This document shows, in pieces, positions 11,026 through 21,794 of a stretch of 64,000 nucleotides of DNA. Made by a program: the position numbers and the translations under genes. Source of the DNA: Enchytraeus crypticus (Eukaryota; Annelida; Clitellata; Enchytraeida; Enchytraeidae). Each line of letters opens with the position of its first letter. Within the stretch, counting starts at the first letter, position 1. The stretch lies in NCBI GenBank assembly GCA_905160935.1, contig CAJHZI010000495.1, forward strand, positions 1,529,001-1,593,000, in the 5' to 3' direction. The notes below the pieces were generated by a model. The model made no database searches and had not been told where the DNA came from. It worked only from the letters and a program-made list of their open reading frames with translations.

Positions 11026-14000
11026 TTGTTATTTGGAACACTAGATAGAGTGTATGAATGAAAACATATTAATGAAATTTCAGACAATAGTAAGCACTGC
11101 GGGAGAGAGTGTAAACTTCGTGTCAGACTTCAATTCACCTGAAAGATGGAAAAGAGAACCAAATGATCTCTACAATCCGTACACGCCTGAGGAACGTCTG
11201 TCTATTGATGAAGTACAGGAAGTGAAATCAGCTGATCGTCGAGTGATACCAACTCCACGAGAAATGAACATAGACTGGACGAAAAGAGTAAATGTGCTGA
11301 GTCACGGCTGGAGCATCGCTGGAGATAAGTTTGTGGAGAAAGAGATGTCCTATCTGTCAGGTAGAACAGAATAGAACAGAATCAAAATTATTTCATTGCA
11401 ATGGAATTTCACCATACACACGCAAAGCATTCAGAAGAAGTGAAAAGGGACATAAAGGCCCGTGGTCACTTATAGGTGCCCAAAACATAAATGTATATAA
11501 TTAAGTCATAATCAATTAAAACTATGTAAAACATCAATATATTCATTAGAGGCATATAAATGTCAAACTGCATGTAAATGTGGTAATGAGCGACTTTTAA
11601 ATATTATTTAATTAATATTTGGTCTGCTTATGTTTTATCTTAATTAGATAGTCTATGAATATTAATAAATGTGGTTACTGTAAGTTATAAAGTTTTATCC
11701 GTATCGTTAATGAGATAAGGGATGAGATAATTTTATTACGTAACCTGTAAATCAATTTGATACGAGTCAATCACTGGCTACAGTTCGTTCTTAGAACGAC
11801 TACCAAACAAAATTATAAATATTACGACTACAGACTTCCATTTTAAATCTAGATGTATTTGTTGCTTACCACTTTAAATAATTCCTATTTTATGCTGCTT
11901 CAAAATAAAGCCATATTTGTATTGTTTCTCTTCTCTCAATAACTCTAACTTCTCTATCATTTTAACTCTACAGAAAAGACAGGCCTGGCAATCTCCACCA
12001 CCAGCTTGCCTTGTGACCACTACATAGTGCTAAAGAACACTACATCCATCAGTCCATACTCTACGGATGAATCCTACGAGATCACCATCTCCAATGATCC
12101 TCAGATCATTTCTATATCCGGAGCCACTCCGGCAGGTGTGTTCTACGGGATTCAAACTCTCCTAAGTCTTCTGGAGAACAAGGACTTCCCTGGCGAGGTT
12201 GGAGTAGGTGCAATCAAGGACTCGCCGAGGTTTGGTCATCGAGGTATGCACGTGGATGTTGGACGAAACTTTCACACTGTGAGGGACATGGAGAGAATAA
12301 TGGAAGCGATGAGCTGGTACAAGCTGAATAAGTTGCACTTTCACTTAAGTGACGATGAAGGTTGGAGACTGGAGATACCGGAGATACCCGAACTCACTAA
12401 GGTTTGTCTTTTTCATTAAAGAAAATTTATTTTTATCTATTTTAGATGTTAATTTATTTTTCAAGAATTGTTAAGTGCATGTAATCTCTAATTCGCAGTG
12501 TGACAATTAAGATATAGTTTTGATAACTTCTGGAAGCTATGTTTTTAAAATTGCAAACTAATATCAAAGCATAATGTTATCAGATAACAGACGATTGGTG
12601 CATTAGAGAATATCACTTTCATTCTGATCATGAACTCCGTGCATCATAATGTTCTCGAATGAATTTATTTGTAAATTAAGCTTATCTGTTACCGCATTTA
12701 AATATTGTGTCCGGAGAACTGATGACTTAATTATTGCTCAAAAGCAGTTACTAACCTGTGTTGATTGTGGATTGTATGTTTTACCTACAGCATGCAGTAA
12801 ATAATCATCCATTGTGTTCAATTATAATTATGCTATATTCTGACTAATTTGGCTCCAAGATTAAACTGTTAAATACTTGATGTTTAGTGATGATACTTTC
12901 ATTTTATAGCGTAACTGTTGAAATTATGGTTTAATTAATTATTATTAATCAAACTATCATACTATGCAACAACTAAATCTTCTTTCACGTAGCCGAAATC
13001 CTGTTTGTAGGTTGGAGGAAGAAGGTGTCATGACTTAGATGAAAGGGAATGTATAATATCTCTTCTAGGATCTGGTCCAACGCAGTCCAATTACGGATCA
13101 GGATTCTACACAGTGGCTGAATACCAGAGGCTACTTAGATTCGCAAATGATAGACATATCCAGGTGCTCATACAAGTATTTACAGGAATAAATTAAACTA
13201 CACATCCAGGTATACATACAAGTATTTACAGGAATAAATTAAACTACACATCCAGGTACTCATAAAAGTATTTACAGGAATAAATTAAATTACATATACC
13301 AGGCTCAAAACTCTTTCGCCCTACGTCCCCTTGCATGGATTTCATTTTTATTAAGTGATGAATATGCCATGTCATGGATTTTCGAAACGAACGCACAGGA
13401 TAATTCAACCTTTTTTCTTAGTCTACATGTTTCCTTGAGGTGTTTAACTTGAAGTGGAGTCACGGTTATATCGAAAAGATCTTTATAGACCTCTCTCGGA
13501 TGATGGCATCTGAATTACTATGGAGATATTTTCTGGATTTTGGAATTTGCGCCGTTTTGGGGCCTTCTTTTTGCTCGCCGGCTTGATTTTGTCTCAATAG
13601 TGCTCAATATTGTCATTGATTAATGTTGCACTCTAATTGTTGTTATTTAATGTTATGTTTTGCTATGTCAACTCTTGAGCGTCTATTTATTTCAAAGAAT
13701 CTTAAACTCAACAATTTTAACTTTAAAGATTAATATATTATTTATTATGTTATTGTTTACGTTTATTACTGTGAACACAAAGGACTGGATACTGGAATTA
13801 AATTATAAATAATAGATACTAATTACTCTGATATAACATCTAAGGCCATTATCTTAATTAATTTCTATTAATTATCTATGGCCCTTAGCAATTTATAATT
13901 CATGAGTTCTCTTACAAAGAAACTTCATTTTCTATTCACTACAAAACGAACTCTAAGAAACCGATTAGGAAACTCTTCCGTGATAATAATAATTGTTTTT

Positions 14001-16824
14001 TAAATGCCCTGGGCTGTAAAGGGCCCTGGGCTAAAAAATAAGATAAAAGAGACTTTATTTAATTAAAAGTTTTAAAAAGCGATTAAAATAATTCCTCTGC
14101 ACTCTGGGAAGCCGCTTTAGCCAAAGTGCCACTGAAGCAGACTGCATTGAATCGTTGGAGAGCAATAGACAGTCGCTGCCACAGAAAAAAATTTTCGCAA
14201 AATGATTTTATTATTATTATTATTATTATTGTAGAAATATAATAAAAAAGAATATTAAACTATTACTCAGGTTATTCCGGAGTTTGACATGCCCGGGCAT
14301 TCCCATGCAGCCATTAAATCCATGGAAGCCAGGTACCACGCCAGCACAGATCCAATCGTAGCGGAAGAGTTCTTGTTGCGAGATCTTGACGATTCATCCG
14401 TGTATCTCTCAATTCAAAACTATAAAGACAACGCCATCAACCCTTGCAGAGAATCAACCTACCACTTCATAGACGTCGTCTTGAAGTCCGTTCAGAACAT
14501 GCACAAGGACATTCAGACCCTGCAGGTCTTTCACTTCGGCGGAGACGAGGCCCCGCATGATGCCTACCTTAACTCATCTTCTTGCGCCCCCCTGCTAGCC
14601 AGCGGTAAAGTTAAAATTATAAATTTGTTGCAATTTAGACCTCCAGTGTGAAAGAGTGAATATTGCTATGAGTGTTTATGTTATTTAAACTAGAGTAGCC
14701 TAGTTGTTATTAACATGTGCTATGCTCGGGTGTATTTCACTTTGAGATTTTTCGCTTTCTTTTAACGTTATCTACCAGTGAGTTGGTCAAATAAATTAAT
14801 AATTGAAGAGGGAGTATAGCGTGCAGTTTAGCGTTTCCACCTTCCGTCAAAAGGAAATTGATATTATCTAAGAATAAGCTCAGAAAAGGTTAATTGTTTA
14901 TCGAAGATCGTTGCCAATTGGCGCTATAAATAGCAAAGATGCGAAAAATCATGGAGAATGGGAACAAAAACGTGCCAGGGGACTGTAAGATAGTCTCGCA
15001 GATCTGTCATCAACCATGACATTGCTACTGAAGTTGTAATTTAGGAAGTGATTGTAAGAAACAAAATTTGCTTATTTTAAGTACGCTAATGTATAAGATG
15101 TGGATATTTATTAGAGTTACTAGCATCATAATATGTTAAGCTTAAATCATTAATTTGCATGTGTAAAACATGATATTTACGAGACTTGGTATGTGTGAAA
15201 CATGGTATGTGTCGAACATGGTGTGCACGTGAAACATGATATTGGTAGAAGATGGTAAGTGAATTGTCTTCAGCTTAAGCTATCATTTTGCAAGTAATCT
15301 TTACCCGTAATACTGAAAGAATCCATTCTGAATTGTTCGATACTAAAATATTTGATATGATAGCCATTTAGATGGACAGGTTTTATTTATATTGAACATT
15401 GCAACAACTTATTAAAGCCATTTAGTTCACATTTCTAAACAGGGACAGACTTGAAGGTCCTGTTTGTACGGAGAGCCTCTGAGATAGCGGAATCAGCTGG
15501 AGTAGACATATCCTGGTGGGAGGATGGACTCTACACCCGGGGTGCTCCGATGAATCGATCAGAGTTCCCAAGTAGCAACATCTACACGAACCTATGGAAC
15601 AACGTCTGGGAGTGGGGTTCCGGTGGAAGAGCATACGAGTTCGCTAATAGCGGATATAAGGTTCGTCACTTTCAAGATGGAAAATATTTTTTTTATTGTG
15701 TGCCTTATTTCCTCGTAAAAATTAAGGCACAAAAACCGGCTGGAGCCAGTAGCGATGTCAGTAAGATTCTCGATCGCGGAACAGTATGTGTGGGGTTCAT
15801 ATCCTTGGCTCGCCCGTCGCTGACATGGCTTTCGAGTTAGGAAACTGACGTTAAGACTAGCTTTAGCTTTCATAAATGGACATAAATTTCTTAAAATTTC
15901 ATAATTTTAAGACCAAGAGGAACAAATAGTAAAATGATCCTGTCTCATATGATAACGTTGAGGTAATTCCAGGTGATTCTCATACAGTCGTATCCATTTC
16001 CTATTTCAATGATTCTCACAAAGTCGTATACATTTCCTACTTCAGGTAATTCTCTCACTGGCCTATCTATCCATTTCCTATTCCAGGTAATCCTCTCTCA
16101 CGCCACGCACTTCTACTTTGACTTCCCCTATGAACCTGATCCTGAAGAAAGAGGCTACTACTGGGCCACAAGGACTATACCCGTCAAGAAAGCGTTCAGC
16201 TACGTGCCTGACAATGTCTACAGGAACATCGATCTGGACGTGAGTCTATTTGGACATCCGCTGAGTGAAGCCGGTGTGTGTCAAACCTCTTCCTGTCCTT
16301 CACTTCTGGAAGTAAATCGACCCAATATAGTCGGTAGGTTGATTTTGAAATATAAAGAAATAGAAACATAAAATAGAAATATATAACAAAATTAAAATAT
16401 AAAGCTATAATTTTCATTCAAATAGCTGTCCACCTTGCATTTTGTAAATACAACTGTGTAGTGTCATTATCTAGCTTAAATATGTATATTGTGTTAGTTA
16501 ATTATATTTATGTATTTTTGTTAGTTAATTTTTTAGGCCTATTTTTATTAGTGTCTTGAACGGGTCTTTAACAAGCTGAAATTTGCTTTCTGATTCGGAA
16601 CTGTTATGAATGTAAAATTGGTTTGAACAAGGCAGTTGTGTTACAATAAAAATATTCGCAACATAATAATGTAATTTATTCTGTTCTTATTTTAGTTTTA
16701 ACACGTCTATAATAAGTTAGGTTACAAGTAAAAATTTGTGAATGGCTTGTGATTTACTGTCTTAATAAAGATGTATTAATTAAATAATTAAGTTCAAGTT
16801 AAATGCAAGAATGCTGGTTGAATT

Positions 16825-16865
<41 letters not shown>

Positions 16866-18905
16866 CCTAGATTGATACAAATGTTTAGCTACATATATAT
16901 CATATATTTTAGTGATTGATTTCTTACTTATAAACACTGTAAACTAATGGCTAGTAATTTAATCATCTAATTCTAGGATTCACATTTTTATTCAATTATT
17001 CAATGGATAGATTGTTCGCTTACAAGGAGCGACTGATCGACTAAAATGATTGTTTCTGGAGCATCCAAGTTGCACATTTATTAATTTGATAAAGTAAATT
17101 TAATTCAAATCAAATCATGGTTGATAAATCGTGTATACAGTAGACTGATACCATAGCTTTTCTAATTACTTAACATAGTTAGTTATTCATTAACTGCATT
17201 TTATGTTAGAAATTAATGCCTGGTTTTTCATATTTTAACTTTGGTATTGATAATTTTATTACCTGACTAATTGATTGCTTGCTTGATTGGATTAACTGCT
17301 GATTATTCTATACATCTGGCTGGAGCCAGTGGCGATGTCGGTAAGGTACTCGACCGCGGATCAGTATGTGCGGGTTCAAATCCTTGTTCTCCCGTCACTG
17401 ACATCACTTTCGAGTGAGGAAACTGTCGCTAACATTAGCTTTACCAGCCTTTTACACGTATATTGCTGGTGAAACAGGCATTCAGGGTCAGCTATGGAGT
17501 GAAACTGTCAGAACCTCTGAGCAGCTTGACTACATGATCTTTCCTCGTCTTCTAGCTCTTGCTGAGCGAGCCTGGCATAAGTCTTCTTGGGAAGACGAAA
17601 CTGATCTTGAAATTCAAAAAGCTCGTCTCGACGAGGATTGGAGCCAGTTCGCTAACACTCTTGGTCAGAAGGAATTGAGGAGATTGGACGCTCTGGGAGT
17701 GAAATATAGAATTCCTATCTCTGGGGCTCGGTAAGTATCGTCAACTAGGGGCAGGGCTCTCTGGGGCGGGGTTATAAGGGGCGATGTTTAACGCACTTGG
17801 TTAAGTAGCGCGTAAGTGAAAGGCGTTAAGCTATGTCAGGCCCGGGTAATACTTGGATAGATGAAATATCGAAACGACAAGAACAACGACCAAAATGAAA
17901 ACCTTGAAAGCACATGCAGTTGTCCTGTCGGTAATCACTGTAATCATAAGACAGAAATGATCATAAAATCTAGAGCCAAACCAAGCAATAAACGCTGAAT
18001 GTGCTGTTCAATATTCCACTTTGAGCCTCACAGAATGAAAGACTTAAAGTGTAATTGAATCATCATCATCATCATCATAATATTCCCTTTAATCCCAGTT
18101 TAACTAGGGTCTGGATACGAATGGACCTTCTGCACTCCACTTTATCCTATACCATATCAAAATCTCTTAAAATTCGTTTCTATTTATTCGTGTAAAGTGT
18201 AACTGCATAAATTCTAAAATATTAAAAATACCTTCATTTTACGAACTGCTTGTGTCTCCCACTGTCTACTGCTTTCCAAAAGCAGGTCTGTGGGGTCAAT
18301 CATTGCAACATTTGTGTAATCTAAATGCGTATATATACAGATTTTATCATCTAGACTCCCTAATTGAGATATAGTCTGTAAATGCTCCTGGTAATTTTAA
18401 AGAGAAATCGAAGTCTTCATCAAAGCATTCCGGTAAAAACGTTAACACGCGTTATAGTGATTAACTGTGTTGATATCTATTACTTTTTAATATCACATAT
18501 TTAAACGTTCGGCAATTTAGTCCATTTTCCGTATAATCAGTCCAGTGAATGTCCGAGATTTCACTCTCTGTTCATCGCGGCTGGGATTCAAACCCACAAG
18601 GGTTCAAATCACCTCGAGTCTGTAATTTAAAACTTCACGACGAACCCCTACGCTATTAAGACAATTCGGTTCAATGGAATCGTAATCTGATTTAATTCAG
18701 TATTTAAGGTAATTGACGATCTTACGAAGATGCAGTAGAGATCATCGAGTAGGTCAGTGAAGGTGTGACTCTAAATACACTGGAAGCTCTGGGGCAGAGT
18801 TTTGTACATACTTTGTGCACAAATTTAGAAGTTAGATGTCAATTTTGATTTATTTACATAAGTGGTAAACGAAAAGGGTGTTTGAAAAAGTTAATAAGCA
18901 AAAAG

Positions 18906-18947
<42 letters not shown>

Positions 18948-18993
18948 ATAATTAATTATATATATATATATATATATATATTATATCATATAA

Positions 18994-19068
<75 letters not shown>

Positions 19069-21196
19069 TTTGCAATACTGCAAAAGGTATTGATTGTTTG
19101 GGACGGTCCGCCACGGATTCGAACAAATGACCCCTGCTTCTCAGAAAGCGTGCTGTTTATTGGATTATCCAATCAGTCTGGAATAAATTTCTATCATAAG
19201 ACCATTTCAATCTATCTTTGTTTCACTAATCGTTACCGAAAGCATTAAGATTTGCTACGTGGAAATACGGTTATATGGAGTTAATGTATCTCTATATTTC
19301 AGAGTGAACAACGAGACGGGCGTCCTAGAATGGACAGCAGGATTACCAGGACTTCCTGTGCGCTACACGACGTCACTGGAGGACAATATCTGGACTGATC
19401 TCTCCCACTCCAATCCTGTCGTCATGGATAACAAGGACGTCTATGTTAAGATTGGGTAACTAATGCTAAGTACTCTTGTCTCCGCCGATAAGATATAAGA
19501 ATAAGAATTTAGAATATATATAATAAGAATAAGAATATTAATATTAAATAAGAATATTAATATTAAATAAGAATATTAATATTAAATAAGAATATTAATA
19601 TTAAATAAGAATATTAATATTAAATAAGAATATTAATATTAAATAAGAATATTAATATTAAATAAGAATATTAATATTAAATAAGAATATTAATATTAAA
19701 TAAGAACATTAATATTAAATAAGAATATTAATATTAAATAAGAACATTAATATTAAATAAGAATATTAATATTAAATAAGAACATTAATATTAAATAAGA
19801 ATATTAATATTAAATAAGAACATTAATATTAAATAAGAATATTAATATTAAATAAGAACATTAATATTAAATAAGAATATTAATATTAAATAAGAACATT
19901 AATATTAAATAAGAATATTAATATTAAATAAGAACATTAATATTAAATAAGAATATTAATATTAAATAAGAATATTAATATTAAATAAGAACATTAATAT
20001 TAAATAAGAATATTAATATTAAATAAGAATATTAATATTAAATAAGAATATTAATATTAAATAAGAATATTAATATTAAATAAGAATATTAATATTAAAT
20101 GAAGAACATACTATTAAATAGAATTTTAATATTAATAAGAACATTAAATTAAATAGAATTAATATTAAATAAGAACATGAATAATTACATGAAGAATATT
20201 AATAAATAAATAAGGAACATTAATAGTAAATAAGAAGGATAATATTAAATAAGAACATTAATATATAATAAGAAACATTAATATTAAATAAGAACATTAT
20301 ATAAATAGAATTTTAATAGTAAATAAGAACCATTATATTAAATAAGAACATTAATTTAAATAAAGACACCTAATATTAAATAAGAACATTAATATTAAAT
20401 AAGAACCTAATAGTATATAGAACATAATATAAATAAGAATATTAATATTAAATACGAACATTAATATTATAATTAAGAATATTAATATTAAATAAGAAGA
20501 GGTATCTATTAACTACGAATATTAATATTAAATAAGAACAGTAATATTACAATAAGACTAGTGAATATTAAATAAGTAACATAATATTTAACTTAAGAAC
20601 AGTAAATGAAATAAGAACATTAACTATTAAAGAAAGAACATTAATATTAAATAAAGAACATATATAAATAAAGAAACATTAATATTAATAATAACATAAA
20701 TTAAATAAGAATATTAATATTTAAATAAGAAACCTTTAATATTAATAAGATGTAGGACGATTAAATAAGAATTGAATATTAAATATAGAACATTAATATT
20801 AAATAAGAATATTAATATTAAATAAGAATATTAATATTAAATAAGAATATTAATATTAAATAAGAATATTAATATTAAATAAGAATATTAATATTAAATA
20901 AGAATATTAATATTAAATATCTTTTTATAATATCCTACGCAACATCTGTACTCTTGGATGGTGAACGCAAAGTAAATAACCAATATCGTTATCATTTGCC
21001 TACGGATTCAACGTTTGTCCATATTTCTAATTCTTAAATGTATGTTCATTGTAGATCGGCAGATTCATCGAGATTCTCAAGGATAGTAAAACTGTCGTCA
21101 GCGGGACCTGGAGAAGAGGTCGGGGGTTCAACCAGGGTCGGTCCTATCGCAGGACTGTCCATGATTTTATCTATCGCGGTCCTTATAACTGTTTGA
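8556..21196 (+). CDS. Chitobiase A: GH20 beta-N-acetylhexosaminidase, 12 exons
   Basis: Join 8556..8622, 9409..9650, 10474..10647, 11084..11360, 11974..12401, 13011..13163, 14271..14604, 15443..15660, 16087..16333, 17478..17730, 19303..19455, 21055..21196; 895 residues, all junctions GT-AG and in phase. It removes terminal N-acetylglucosamine from chitobiose and related glycans. Order: signal peptide (about 1-22), CHB_HEX N-terminal domain (WVIYFSHIRVIEP), GH20b domain (exons 4-5), GH20 barrel with GHRGMHVDVGRNFH (Arg343), SDDEGWR (Asp380, Asp381), EFDMPGH (Asp453, His457), HFGGDEAP (catalytic Asp539-Glu540), WWEDG, FDFPYEPDPEERGYYW and QGQLWSE. These match the active-site residues of Serratia chitobiase. 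A C-terminal Ig-like region follows, then a Ser/Gly linker and hydrophobic tail GLSMILSIAVLITV, suggesting GPI or tail anchoring. The paralogue lies 3.4 kb downstream. Confidence 0.92.
9203..9292 (+). mobile_element. RTE-like LINE 3' tail in chitobiase A intron 1
   Basis: GAAGACAGAGAAGAGTGGAA followed by ACCATGGACCTGCCAGTAGG and a GAGAGAGA tail, as in the copies at 22140 and 52930. Confidence 0.7.
9409..9650 (+). CDS. Chitobiase A exon 2, CHB_HEX domain
   Basis: The acceptor is CATATTGCAG and the donor GTAACG. The domain signature SLKLHNDGETDI-GGWVIYFSHI is nearly the same in chitobiase B. Confidence 0.9.
9896..9965 (-). mobile_element. LINE 3'-end fragment in chitobiase A intron 2
   Basis: Reverse copy of the CR1/L2-like LINE end: GAGTGCTACTGTTGTTCC then CATCGAGCACCATG and AAATCAAAATCC. 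Confidence 0.55.
10474..10647 (+). CDS. Chitobiase A exon 3
   Basis: The acceptor is ATACTTTAG and the donor GTATCAG; 58 codons in phase 0, with HINGDLHRITPLSSF and MPNWFV. The length equals that of exon 3 in copy B. Confidence 0.9.
10691..10745 (-). mobile_element. Truncated SINE-A tail
   Basis: AAGCTTAGTTCAACGTCAGT and TTCCTCGCTAGAAA match the reversed SINE-A tail; the tRNA-like head is absent. Confidence 0.45.
10945..11035 (+). repeat. ATT/ACT trinucleotide microsatellite in intron 3
   Basis: A TTA run followed by ACT repeats, ending about 50 bases before the exon 4 acceptor. Long open frames on both strands here are repeat translation. Confidence 0.9.
11084..11360 (+). CDS. Chitobiase A exon 4, GH20b start
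   Basis: TIVSTAGESVNFVSDF to YLSG. Its last 130 bases differ from copy B by only about two bases, unlike the first half. Confidence 0.9.
11974..12401 (+). CDS. Chitobiase A exon 5, GH20b and barrel start
   Basis: 143 codons from EKTGLAISTT to PEIPELTK, with GHRGMHVDVGRNF and FHLSDDEGWR. The donor is GTTTGT. The first 345 bases are about 96% identical to copy B by eye. Confidence 0.93.
13011..13163 (+). CDS. Chitobiase A exon 6
   Basis: VGGRRCHDLDERECI to FANDRHIQ. The donor GTGCTC begins a 46-base tandem triplication that repeats the donor twice more. Confidence 0.92.
13147..13300 (+). repeat. 46-bp tandem triplication containing exon 6 donor
   Basis: Three copies of a 46-base unit; each contains CATCCAG-GT (13163, 13209, 13255) followed by CAAGTATTTACAGGAATAAA or a near match. 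The first copy is the real exon-intron junction. Confidence 0.9.
13531..13658 (+). mobile_element. CR1/L2-like LINE 3' end in intron 6
   Basis: TTTGGAATTTGCGCCGTTTT, CTTTTTGCTCGCCGGCTTGA, CTCAATAGTGCTCAATATTG and the terminal GCACTCTAATTGTTGTTATT match the 3' end of the LINE at 36900-37040. Confidence 0.8.
14271..14604 (+). CDS. Chitobiase A exon 7, catalytic Asp-Glu
   Basis: VIPEFDMPGHSHAAIKSMEA to SCAPLLAS, with the catalytic pair in HFGGDEAP. It ends in phase 1 before GTAAAG. Confidence 0.95.
15443..15660 (+). CDS. Chitobiase A exon 8
   Basis: GTDLKVLF to FANSGYK, with the substrate-pocket motifs SWWEDGL and NNVWEWGSGG. The donor is GTTCGTC. Confidence 0.92.
15738..15865 (+). mobile_element. 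SINE-A copy in intron 8
   Basis: GGCTGGAGCCAGTAGCGATG head, GTGGGGTTCATATCC B box, CTCGCCCGTCGCTGACATGG and a tail GAAACTGACGTTAAGAC. Confidence 0.85.
15964..16086 (+). repeat. Tandem units of about 38 bp carrying acceptor-like CAG sites
   Basis: Imperfect copies of CCAGGTRATTCTCTCA plus CGTATCCATTTCCTATTTCA precede exon 9. AG sites at 15971, 16044 and 16085 sit in the same context; only the last keeps frame. Confidence 0.75.
16087..16333 (+). CDS. Chitobiase A exon 9
   Basis: VILSHATHFYFDFPYEPDPE to RPNIV. The acceptor TATTCCAG follows a tandem array of similar acceptor-like units; this one is chosen because it keeps frame and matches copy B. Confidence 0.9.
16829..16863 (+). repeat. AT dinucleotide microsatellite
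   Basis: About 17 AT units in intron 9 of chitobiase A. Confidence 0.95.
17318..17446 (+). mobile_element. SINE-A copy abutting exon 10
   Basis: Full-length copy from GGCTGGAGCCAGTGGCGATG to ATTAGCTTTACCAG, with CGACCGCGGATCAGTATGTG and GGGTTCAAATCC. It ends 31 bases before exon 10, so its tail lies in the branch-point zone of intron 9. Confidence 0.88.
17478..17730 (+). CDS. Chitobiase A exon 10, LWSE motif
   Basis: GIQGQLWSETVRTSEQLDYM to PISGAR. The acceptor GGTGAAACAG lies just 31 bases after a SINE. Confidence 0.92.
18061..18130 (-). mobile_element. Family C repeat tail
   Basis: CATCATCATCATCATC then CTTTAATCCCAGTTTAACTA and GGGTCTGGATACGAATGGAC: the reverse of the family C 3' end. 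Confidence 0.65.
18440..18680 (+). mobile_element. Interspersed repeat E with tRNA-like block, copy 1
   Basis: Shares TGTGTTGATATCTAT, GGCAATTTAGTCCATTTTCC, CAGTCCAGTGAATGTCCGAG and GGCTGGGATTCRAACCCAC with 47172-47420. GGATTCAAACCC resembles a B box, so this may be another SINE. Confidence 0.7.
18909..19065 (+). repeat. Compound (AT)n-(CA)n-(TA)n microsatellite
   Basis: Three AT tracts around an ACAC tract in intron 10 of chitobiase A, ending about 240 bases before exon 11. Confidence 0.95.
19303..19455 (+). CDS. Chitobiase A exon 11, C-terminal beta domain
   Basis: VNNETGVLEWTAGLPGLPVR to VYVKIG. The donor is GTAACT. Same length as in copy B. Confidence 0.9.
19506..20922 (+). repeat. 19-bp AT-rich satellite, about 1.4 kb, in intron 11
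   Basis: Units AAGAATATTAATATTAAAT, about 70 copies. Between 19680 and 20000 units with AAGAAC and AAGAAT alternate, giving a 38-base higher-order period. From 20101 to 20780 the array is broken by many single-base insertions and deletions, then returns to perfect units. Confidence 0.95.
21055..21196 (+). CDS. Chitobiase A exon 12, hydrophobic tail
   Basis: The acceptor TTCATTGTAG joins in phase 2 to SADSSRFSRIVKLSSAGPGE, then the tail GLSMILSIAVLITV and TGA at 21194-21196. Confidence 0.85.
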
Positions 21197-21355
21197 TTGG
21201 CTAACTATCATTTTAACCATTCTCTGATCAGTAATTTAATTTTACAGACTAATACGCAAGTCAATAAGTTAAAGAATTTAATGTTTATTCTGTCACTAAA
21301 ACGGTGTATTTTTATAATTATAATCGCAAAGGTGAGAAAGCATCAAATTTTTATA

Positions 21356-21388
21356 CATAAATTAGTGCTGGTTGAGCACTAATTTATG
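21356..21388. other. Perfect 14-bp inverted repeat after chitobiase A
   Basis: CATAAATTAGTGCT and its exact complement AGCACTAATTTATG around a 5-base loop GGTTG, 160 bases past the stop codon. A role is not known. Confidence 0.8.
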
Positions 21389-21794
21389 GTTCGCAAAAAA
21401 GAGCCTTTTGTTGTAGGCTCTGATAACGACAAGTATGTAGCTTACATTTTTGTTTAAAATGGCCATCATGTCTGCTACGCACGCACGTAGGCCTACCATT
21501 TTTACATTCGCTCTCTTTGAAAAGCCTAACACAGTGCCCGTAGATGAATGCGTATGCCTCTAGAATAACCTCCCTGAAGCCTGCACACTGTCCCATATAC
21601 TGTATAAGCTGATCAGTTTTATAACTGAGCCTTCGATACATACTCATCGAAACTCTTTAGGTAATTGGAGTTTTACAAGCTAATTTATAAAACATTAGCT
21701 ATTTTATTTCAAGATATAATTTTTACTAACTACGAGACTACATTTTAGCGATATATGGTACTACTGCGTTTATTCTTATATGTGTGGTGGTAAA

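Noticed and set aside
10823..11048. Overlapping Val- and Thr-rich open frames on both strands
   Set aside because: Translation of the ATT/ACT microsatellite in chitobiase A intron 3.
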